Below, piece by piece: positions 1-3,982 of a DNA stretch of 6,258 nt. A program made the position numbers and the translations under genes. The stretch lies in the NCBI GenBank assembly GCA_021202325.1, contig JAJQDF010000227.1, positions 1 to 6,258 of the forward strand, written 5' to 3'. Origin of the DNA: Clostridiales bacterium (GTDB lineage Bacteria > Bacillota > Clostridia > Lachnospirales > Anaerotignaceae). A model generated the notes under the pieces. The model was not told where the DNA came from, ran no database searches, and saw only the letters and a program-made list of their open reading frames with translations. How positions within the stretch are numbered: the stretch's first letter is position 1; every line of letters starts with the position of its first letter.

Positions 1-29
1 AAATTTATAAAAATTATAAAAGTTTGAAA

Positions 30-112
30 ACCTTGAGACTCTGTCTCAAACTCTGCCAAAGACTTCGTCTCTGGACACTCCTTAGAAAAAACTTCGTTTT
101 TTCTATCACCCT
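30..112 (-). repeat. Module I copy of the palindromic repeat family, downstream of the DUF6291-like gene
   Basis: Three hairpins sit in a row. Read on the - strand (sense of the neighbouring gene) they are: TAGAAAAAAC/GTTTTTTCTA with loop GAA (83-105), CAGAGAC/GTCTTTG with loop GAA and one G-T pair (57-73), and TTGAGAC/GTCTCAA with loop AGA (33-49). The order and intervening sequence match the copies at 2322-2393, 2562-2633 and 4136-4207. Stem 1 is one A-T pair longer and stem 3 has A-T where those copies have G-C, so pairing is kept although the bases differ. It begins about 30 bases after the gene's stop and could also act as its 3' end structure. No long T-run follows the last stem, so intrinsic termination is not assured. 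Confidence 0.85.
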
Positions 113-135
113 AAAATTTAAGGTTATACAAGGTC

Positions 136-1197
136 TTACTCACTAATATATTTTTTTAATTCCGCTCGTTTGATCCTCTCCAGCTCATCGTAGTCCCACT
201 CCCGCTGTTCGTAGTTGATGAATTTATTCTTCGGCGGAATGGGCGGCGCAGACGGCAAAGACGGCACAATCAGGCGCAGACTGCTGCCGTTCTGCTCCTT
301 TATCAGCCAGGCGTTTATGAATTTGGGCATTCCGGTCTTGGTTTTACGCCTGGATGGATTGCCCTCAAGCCACCCCTTCATGTTCCGCAGCTGTTGGATT
401 ATGTCCACATTTGGGTATAGCTTTCCCCAATTGTCGGCATCCTCCTGATAGACAGGGTATGCGGTATTGTCTGCCAAAATGAGCTCTATTATTGGCTGAC
501 GCCGTGAGGAAGGCTTTGCCTCCGAGAAATTGGTTTTGTTAATCAAAGATAATATTTCTATTTCCGCCGCCGCTGGCGAGGAAGGCTCTGCCTCCGAGCA
601 AAGGTTTTCGGCTGCGTCAGCAGCTTGGTTTTCGGGAGCCGAAGCGAGCCCATTTTCATTTACAGAAACATAAGCATAAGCATTAACATTATCATTTACA
701 TTAACATTAACATTATCATTATCATTTACATTAGGTTCGGGTTTGGTTACAGTTTGGTTTTCTCTTTGGTTTTCACTTGGTTCAACTTCGGTTACAGTTT
801 GGTTTTCTCTTTGGTTTCCACTTGGTTTAACTTTGGTTTCGGTTTGGTTTTGGTTTGGTTTCACTTCGGTTTCGGTTTGGTTATCGCTTGGTTCTGCTTC
901 GGGTGCAGTTTGGTTATCGTTTGGTTCCGCTTCGGTTTCACTTTGGTTAGTGTTGGGTTTACGTCCGCCGTTCTTTCCGTTCAAATAGCGCTGGTTGTTT
1001 TTGTCAATCTGCGGTTTTGACAACACAAAAATTGTCTGCGCAAGTACATCGCCTTCCTCCGGCTCCTTTCCGTCCAAGCCGTAGTATAACAATGCCATCA
1101 CGCTTTGTTTAAATTCCTTTTCCGGCAGGTTCTTTACAGCGTCAAAAAAACTTCTGTAAAATACCATGCTTGATCTTGTAATAGTTTCTTCTGTCAT
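136..1197 (-). CDS. DUF6291-like phage/mobile-element replication-associated protein with repetitive linker
   Basis: 353 residues. Residues 8-80 match the DUF6291 pattern as I know it (SFFDAVKNLP, KEFKQSVMALLYYGLDGKE, then a KPQIDKNNQRYLNGKNGGRKP-type basic end). Residues 83-182 are low-complexity: six 11-residue units built on NQTxTExxPS, then VN/DN dipeptides. Residues 255-302 form a second conserved block (WLEGNPSRRKT at 276-286, FINAWLIKEQ at 293-302). That block is typical of C-termini of phage replication proteins that recruit a helicase loader. The layout of N-domain, disordered linker and C-terminal block fits a replication initiator/organiser, but the biochemical role is inferred. 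The start is supported by AGGAGG at 1202-1207, four bases before ATG. It lies 22 bases after the truncated paralogue and is probably co-transcribed with it from the promoter at 1499-1527. Confidence 0.8.
   Translation of the reverse strand: MTEETITRSSMVFYRSFFDAVKNLPEKEFKQSVMALLYYGLDGKEPEEGDVLAQTIFVLSKPQIDKNNQRYLNGKNGGRKPNTNQSETEAEPNDNQTAPEAEPSDNQTETEVKPNQNQTETKVKPSGNQRENQTVTEVEPSENQRENQTVTKPEPNVNDNDNVNVNVNDNVNAYAYVSVNENGLASAPENQAADAAENLCSEAEPSSPAAAEIEILSLINKTNFSEAKPSSRRQPIIELILADNTAYPVYQEDADNWGKLYPNVDIIQQLRNMKGWLEGNPSRRKTKTGMPKFINAWLIKEQNGSSLRLIVPSLPSAPPIPPKNKFINYEQREWDYDELERIKRAELKKYISE
505..598 (-). repeat. Two near-identical 21-bp palindromic inserts inside the DUF6291-like gene
   Basis: Positions 506-526 and 578-598 match at 20 of 21 bases and encode SEAKPSS (residues 225-231) and SEAEPSS (201-207). 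On the coding strand each has a GGC/GCC-centred hairpin with loop AGA or AAA. The core GAGGCAGAGCCT of the 578-598 copy is the same 12 bases as hairpin c of the intergenic repeat family (for example 2380-2391). This may be an in-frame fragment of that repeat, or a coincidental palindrome that duplicated locally. Confidence 0.55.
652..951 (-). repeat. Coding minisatellite: 33/45-bp units followed by hexanucleotide repeats
   Basis: Positions 730-951 encode six head-to-tail units: four of 11 residues (33 bp) and two of 15 residues (45 bp) that carry an added NQRE. The two 45-bp units start at 745 and 790 on the + strand and differ at about three bases, so they duplicated recently. Positions 652-729 are 6-bp-like repeats (+ strand acatta/tcattt) encoding Val-Asn and Asp-Asn pairs. 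All unit lengths are multiples of three, so unit gain or loss keeps the reading frame. This is the pattern of a length-variable, probably disordered linker. Confidence 0.85.
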
Positions 1198-1219
1198 TTT
1201 GCCTCCTGATTTTCTAAAA

Positions 1220-1402
1220 TTAAAGTTTTCCCTCTAATATCTTTTGTTCAATACCCTTAGTATCCCGTTCGTCACCGCTAAATCCGTAATATATAAGTTT
1301 CTCAAAACACTGCCTGAATTCTTTTGACGGTAAATCCTTTATTGCTTCGTAAAAGCTTTCGTGAATTATTATGCTGTTCCTTTTAAAATTTTCCTTATTC
1401 AT
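1220..1402 (-). pseudogene. Truncated DUF6291 paralogue (N-terminal domain only)
   Basis: 60 residues. The first ~45 align with the N-terminus of the downstream gene: SF..A.K.LP.KEF.Q, then L.YYG..G.E. It ends at GIEQKILEGKL, where the family normally continues into the KPQIDxNNxRYxNG block, so the linker and C-terminal block are missing. The ORF is intact within this length, with AGGAGG at 1408-1413 five bases before the ATG and a leader nearly identical to that of its neighbour (AGGAGGCAAAA). It is the promoter-proximal gene of the pair. The simplest reading is a tandem duplication followed by an internal deletion. A retained short regulatory or dominant-negative form is possible but unsupported. 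Its translation may still matter for expression of the downstream gene. Confidence 0.7.
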
Positions 1403-1450
1403 TTTTGCCTCCTATTTTTTAAAAAAGTTTAAAATTTACTTGCAATTATT

Positions 1451-1462
1451 TAGGAATTCCTA
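1451..1462. promoter_or_regulatory. 12-bp perfect palindrome, possible secondary operator
   Basis: TAGGAATTCCTA is self-complementary. It lies about 30-42 bases downstream of the predicted - strand transcription start, in the untranslated leader of the DUF6291 pair. It could be a second site for the divergent repressor or just an AT-rich palindrome. Its sequence does not obviously match the stronger palindrome at 1490-1510. Confidence 0.35.
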
Positions 1463-1489
1463 TACTATATTTTTATAAAATTCGATTTC

Positions 1490-1510
1490 TATAGTTATAG
1501 TATAACTATA
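1490..1510. promoter_or_regulatory. 21-bp perfect palindrome, candidate repressor operator
   Basis: Ten-base arms flank a central G at 1500, with inner arms ATAGTTATA and TATAACTAT. The palindrome covers the -10 box of the - strand promoter (1499-1504). Its centre lies about 43 bases upstream of the start predicted for the repressor's own transcript. Dimeric HTH repressors of the XRE class bind such sites, so binding by the adjacent repressor would block the DUF6291 transcript. The geometry would also allow activation of its own gene, as in lambdoid switches. Binding is inferred. Confidence 0.6.
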
Positions 1511-1527
1511 AATTTCTAATTTGTCAA
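1499..1527 (-). promoter_or_regulatory. Consensus promoter for the DUF6291-like gene pair
   Basis: On the - strand TTGACA (1527-1522) is followed, after exactly 17 bases, by TATACT (1504-1499). This is close to the full SigA/sigma70 consensus. The predicted start is near 1492, giving a ~90-base leader before the ATG at 1402. The -10 is embedded in the palindromic operator candidate. Confidence 0.8.
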
Positions 1528-1536
1528 TGCTATAAT
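1528..1536 (+). promoter_or_regulatory. Extended -10 promoter of the repressor gene
   Basis: TGC directly precedes TATAAT (1531-1536), a perfect extended -10, with no good -35 at the usual distance. That is typical of promoters needing an activator or relying on the TG motif. It abuts the -35 of the opposing promoter (1522-1527), so the two promoters diverge back to back and would compete for polymerase. The predicted start is near 1543. An alternative is TTGTCA (1521-1526) with TCTATA (1545-1550), spaced 18. Confidence 0.65.
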
Positions 1537-1555
1537 TAGAATTTTCTATATTTAA

Positions 1556-1561
1556 AAGGAG
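1556..1561 (+). promoter_or_regulatory. Ribosome binding site that decides the repressor start
   Basis: AAGGAG ends eight bases before ATG at 1570 but only two bases before the in-frame TTG at 1564. ATG 1570 is therefore the likely start. Confidence 0.8.
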
Positions 1562-1569
1562 TTTTGACC

Positions 1570-2202
1570 ATGTATGAAATATTTGCCAGGCTATTAGCCG
1601 AGCATGGAGTGAGAGCCGCCGACGTCAGCCGTGCCACGGGCTTGCCGTCATCGCTTTTCAGCGAGTGGAAGAAGGGCAAAAGCAAGCCCAAAATTGATAA
1701 GCTGCAGAAGATTGCCGCCTATTTCGGCGTTTCGGTGGACTACCTTGCAACCGGAAAGCCGGCCATATCAGATTTGCCCCAGGGGGCAGTATTTGTGGAT
1801 TCCGAGAGCTTTATAAAGGTGCCGATTGTTGGATCGGTGCGCTGCGGAGAGCCCATGTTTGCCGAGGCCAACATTGAGGGCTACCAAATGACGCCCATGA
1901 CTGACCTCAACCACGGCGAGGTATATTTTTACCTGCGTGCCAAGGGCGACAGCATGATTAATGCCGGAATTACCGCCGGTGATCTCCTGCTCATTCGAGT
2001 GCAGAACGACGTTGACAGTGGCGATATTGCATTGGTCAATATCAATGGCGACGAGGATACCCTCAAGAAGGTTATTAAAAAGGACGGCGCAATCATACTT
2101 CAGCCGGAAAACCCGGTCTATGACACAAAGATATTTGTGGGAAATGAAATGGATAGCGTGCATATACAGGGAAGGTTGATGCAGGTCGTAAAGAAATTTT
2201 AG
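1570..2202 (+). CDS. XRE-family repressor with S24/LexA-type self-cleavage domain (CI-like)
   Basis: 210 residues from ATG 1570. Residues 3-60 form an XRE helix-turn-helix; the recognition region is around SSLFSEWKKGKSKP, followed by KIAAYFGVSVDYL. Residues 84-205 form a LexA/CI S24 peptidase domain. The nucleophile is Ser128 in GDSM, the general base is Lys166 in DTLKK, and the scissile bond is probably Cys92-Gly93 in GSVRCGEP. A Cys-Gly bond is used by UmuD, whereas LexA and lambda CI use Ala-Gly. All catalytic parts are present, so it should cleave itself when stimulated by RecA filaments after DNA damage and release its targets. By position the targets are the divergent DUF6291 genes and itself. 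No integrase or structural gene is visible, so whether this is a whole element or a remnant cannot be said. The family call is secure; the regulon is inferred. Confidence 0.93.
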   Translation: MYEIFARLLAEHGVRAADVSRATGLPSSLFSEWKKGKSKPKIDKLQKIAAYFGVSVDYLATGKPAISDLPQGAVFVDSESFIKVPIVGSVRCGEPMFAEANIEGYQMTPMTDLNHGEVYFYLRAKGDSMINAGITAGDLLLIRVQNDVDSGDIALVNINGDEDTLKKVIKKDGAIILQPENPVYDTKIFVGNEMDSVHIQGRLMQVVKKF

Positions 2203-2282
2203 AACCTTGAGGGTTTCACCCTCAAACACCCACCAGGGACATTGTCCCTGGACTCTTCCTCGGAAAACTACGTTTTCCTTGA
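2203..2282 (-). repeat. Variant module I' of the repeat family, directly after the repressor stop
   Basis: Three hairpins occur in the same order as module I but read on the - strand: GGAAAAC/GTTTTCC with loop GTA (2262-2278), CCAGGGAC/GTCCCTGG with loop AAT (2233-2251) and TTGAGGGT/ACCCTCAA with loop GAA (2207-2225). The stem bases differ from those of the copies at 2322 and 4136, yet every stem pairs perfectly. The edge sequence aaccttgag is shared with the copy at 30-112. It starts one base after the TAG stop, so the 2207-2225 stem may mark the end of the repressor mRNA, though no T-run follows. Confidence 0.8.
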
Positions 2283-2321
2283 CCTATTATATTTGAATTG
2301 TCGACAAACTAAAATTTGTTG

Positions 2322-2633
2322 TAATAGAAAAACGAAGTTTTTCTGAAGTGTCCAGAGACGAAGTCTTTGGCAGAGTTTGAGGCAGAGCCTCAATGAGAGC
2401 GTCAGAGACGTTAAGCTGAAATCCTTGTGGGCTTTCAGCTTGTCCGGCGGCAAATCGAAAAGTTCCCTTGAAACTTTTCAATTTGCATTGGCTATTTCCA
2501 AGCCTTGACACCTTCGGAAATGAATTCTTCAGGTGATTTATGTAAACTTTAAGATTTAGTGTAATAGAAAAACGAAGTTTTTCTGAAGTGTCCAGAGACG
2601 AAGTCTTTGGCGGAGTTTGAGGCAGAGCCTCAA
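2322..2633 (+). repeat. Composite repeat A: module I - module II - module I
   Basis: Module I occurs at 2322-2393 and again exactly 240 bases later at 2562-2633. Each copy has hairpin a AGAAAAAC/GTTTTTCT, loop GAA (2326-2344); b CCAGAGAC/GTCTTTGG, loop GAA (2352-2370); c TTGAGGC/GCCTCAA, loop AGA (2377-2393). Module II between them has d AGCGTC/GACGTT, loop AGA (2398-2412); e AAGCTGAAA/TTTCAGCTT (2413-2441); f GAAAAGTT/AACTTTTC (2457-2479), plus a weaker CACCT/AGGTG pair near 2509-2533. Positions 2327-2519 match 4141-4333 at 184 of 193 bases without gaps. The ORF on the - strand across it (2287-2511) looks like a by-product. Positions 2283-2321 resemble the linker before module I at 4115-4135. 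Confidence 0.9.
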
Positions 2634-2641
2634 GGTTTTTG

Positions 2642-2669
2642 TTGTATTTTTTTAGTTTCTGTATATAAT
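2642..2669 (+). promoter_or_regulatory. Probable promoter of the truncated ATPase gene
   Basis: TTGTAT (2642-2647) and a perfect TATAAT (2664-2669) are separated by 16 bases, just after the end of composite repeat A. The predicted start is near 2676, about 49 bases before the remnant's ATG. Confidence 0.55.
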
Positions 2670-2724
2670 AAAAGTGTGATTGTAGAACACAAAAACACCA
2701 ATAAAAATGTGATGGAGCGTATAT

Positions 2725-2826
2725 ATGGAACGATTTATTTTAAACAAACTGCTGGATTGGAAAAATTTGCCCTACCGCAAACCTTTAATTTTAAATGTCT
2801 TTGCAGTATGCGTATTTAATTTTTAA
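2725..2826 (+). pseudogene. N-terminal remnant of an AAA+ (AAA_14/DUF4143-type) ATPase
   Basis: A 33-codon ORF with GGAG at 2714-2717, seven bases before ATG. Residues 2-24 (ERFILNKLLDWKNLPYRKPL, then ILN) match the usual start of the ~400-residue ATP-binding proteins of the AAA_14/DUF4143 class. In that class the phrase RKPLIL leads straight into Walker A, GARQVGKT. Here the match stops at LILN (about 2796), nine unrelated codons follow, and a stop occurs at 2824-2826. Walker A, Walker B and DUF4143 are all missing, so no ATPase is made. The promoter and ribosome site survive. This is recognition from memory of the family's N-terminus over only ~23 residues. Confidence 0.65.
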
Positions 2827-2886
2827 TCTTGAATAAAATTATATATGTGCAGTTGTTTGTTAGGCATTATGAAAGACACGTTATTC

Positions 2887-2914
2887 TTGACTTTATCGTC
2901 CCATGTGTTATAAT
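2887..2914 (+). promoter_or_regulatory. Strong promoter upstream of the abi gene
   Basis: TTGACT (2887-2892), 16 bases, then a perfect TATAAT (2909-2914). The predicted start is near 2921, about 75 bases before the ATG of the Abi_2 gene. It is among the closest to consensus in the window. Confidence 0.75.
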
Positions 2915-2920
2915 GTTTAT

Positions 2921-2975
2921 ACAAGAGATTGCCAGTTTGTCCTCCGGTGTCCTTCGGGCCTGGGGGCTTTTTATA
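2921..2975 (+). ncRNA. Candidate short structured RNA preceding the abi gene
   Basis: From the predicted start a ~50-base G/C-rich segment follows, in contrast to its AT-rich surroundings. GUCC/GGGC closes a UUC loop (2949-2959); it can instead fold as CC/GG around a UUCG tetraloop at 2953-2956. CCUCC (2941-2945) pairs with GGGGG (2962-2966), and CCAG (2932-2935) can pair with CUGG (2960-2963) as a competing fold or pseudoknot. CUUUUU follows at once. From memory, a conserved structured RNA has been described upstream of abiF-type genes and proposed as an RNA antitoxin. This segment sits where that RNA would be, but I cannot align it to the published model. The alternative is a simple leader attenuator. 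Confidence 0.5.
2941..2972 (+). terminator. Intrinsic terminator/attenuator just before the abi ribosome binding site
   Basis: The stem CCTCC/GGGGG (one G-T pair) encloses the 2949-2959 hairpin and is followed by CTTTTT (2967-2972). It lies between the promoter and the GGGGAGG ribosome site (2980-2986), so most transcripts could end before the gene, with read-through needed for the protein. Confidence 0.6.
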
Positions 2976-2995
2976 TATAGGGGAGGAAAAAATAA

Positions 2996-3982
2996 ATGGC
3001 CGAAAAAGTTTACAAGTCGTATCAAGAACAGCTGAGTATTCTTCGTTCACGTGGAATGGTTATTGATGAGGGTTCGCAAGAATCAAGAGCTATGGATATT
3101 CTTGAACGAGAGAATTATTATAATGTGATAAACGGCTATAAAGAACTTTTTCTGGAACATACCGAAACATCAACGTCTGACGAACAATATAAAGCCGGAA
3201 CGACCTTTGATGAAGTCTATGCCCTTTATAGTTTTGACCGAGAGCTTCGAAATATTTATCTGAAGTATCTTCTTAAGATTGAAAACAGATTTAAAACTGT
3301 TATTGCTCATGAGTTTTCTGAAAAATATGGTCATGATAACTATTTGAAAATTGACAGCTTTGATACAACTGATGAAAAGTCGATTTCATCATCCATAAGG
3401 CTTATTGGCGAAATTCAGCAGGAAATAGCCCGTCAAATGGGGAAGCACCATCAGGTTGTAACGCATTATATGACTGAACATGGATATATTCCGTTATGGG
3501 TACTGGTAAATGTCCTTACCTTTGGCAAGATTGAGAATTTTTATAAATGCATGAAGCCTGCGGACAAGACCATTGTTGCAAAGCAGTTTGGTCTTCAGCC
3601 TAATGAACTGGGAAAATTTATGAGTATGCTTGGCTTGGCAAGAAACAAATGTGCGCATGACGAACGATTTTTTGATATTAAATTCAGAAATGCTATTCAT
3701 ACTAAAAGTATAAAAAAATTCTCCTCTCTTGGGATTACAAGAGCTAATGACGGATCATATACATATGGTACTAATGATGCCTATGCACTTGCTATTATGT
3801 TTGCACTGCTTCTAAGAAAATCTGAACTAAAAGAATTTATCTCGGTGATGAAAGTGAACTTTAGAAAGTTAGAAAAACAGCTTTATACCATACCGGCTTT
3901 GGATATTATGAATATAATGGGGTATGGGGATAATTGGGAAAAACTGATTGAATTAGTAGCGCCGCAAAGCGGCTTAAGATGA
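2996..3982 (+). CDS. Abi_2 / AbiF-AbiD-type HEPN abortive infection protein
   Basis: 328 residues, about the usual length for the Abi_2 family. Family landmarks are the N-terminal segment ending in ENYYNVINGYKELFL (residues 39-53), FDEVYALYSFDRELRNIYL (71-89), the block PLWVLVNVLTFGKIENFYK (166-184) and the HEPN signature RNKCAH (R216-x4-H221) followed by DERFF. R-x4-6-H is the RNase active site of HEPN proteins. Abi_2 proteins are phage-triggered or toxin-like and are thought to cut RNA and stop growth. A second R-x6-H (R98-H105) lies in an earlier helix. There is no signal peptide, so it is cytoplasmic. GGGGAGG at 2980-2986, nine bases before ATG, supports the start. Codons look more AT-rich than in the repressor and hydrolase genes, which suggests transfer. 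The last eight residues (VAPQSGLR) and the stop lie in a repeat copy, so the original C-terminus was probably lost or extended. The family call is strong; activity is inferred. Confidence 0.88.
   Translation: MAEKVYKSYQEQLSILRSRGMVIDEGSQESRAMDILERENYYNVINGYKELFLEHTETSTSDEQYKAGTTFDEVYALYSFDRELRNIYLKYLLKIENRFKTVIAHEFSEKYGHDNYLKIDSFDTTDEKSISSSIRLIGEIQQEIARQMGKHHQVVTHYMTEHGYIPLWVLVNVLTFGKIENFYKCMKPADKTIVAKQFGLQPNELGKFMSMLGLARNKCAHDERFFDIKFRNAIHTKSIKKFSSLGITRANDGSYTYGTNDAYALAIMFALLLRKSELKEFISVMKVNFRKLEKQLYTIPALDIMNIMGYGDNWEKLIELVAPQSGLR

Noticed and set aside
730..951. CRISPR-like array
   Set aside because: The units are contiguous 33/45-bp coding repeats with no unique spacers, in phase with a long ORF.
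625..1020. A 131-codon + strand ORF rich in Phe, Val and Ile, looking like a membrane protein
   Set aside because: It is the antisense of the repetitive NQT/VN linker of the DUF6291-like gene. Its hydrophobic look comes from the repeats. There is no ribosome site, and the - strand frame has conserved domains on both sides.
1768..2229. 153-codon - strand ORF opposite the repressor
   Set aside because: Antisense shadow of a gene with complete HTH and S24 motifs.
2268..2453. 61-codon - strand ORF inside repeat A
   Set aside because: It is in an alternative frame of the palindromic repeat and has no counterpart in repeat B.
2607..2819. 70-codon + strand ORF across the end of repeat A and the ATPase remnant
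   Set aside because: It begins inside hairpin c sequence and runs out of frame over the remnant, and has no ribosome site or recognisable motif.
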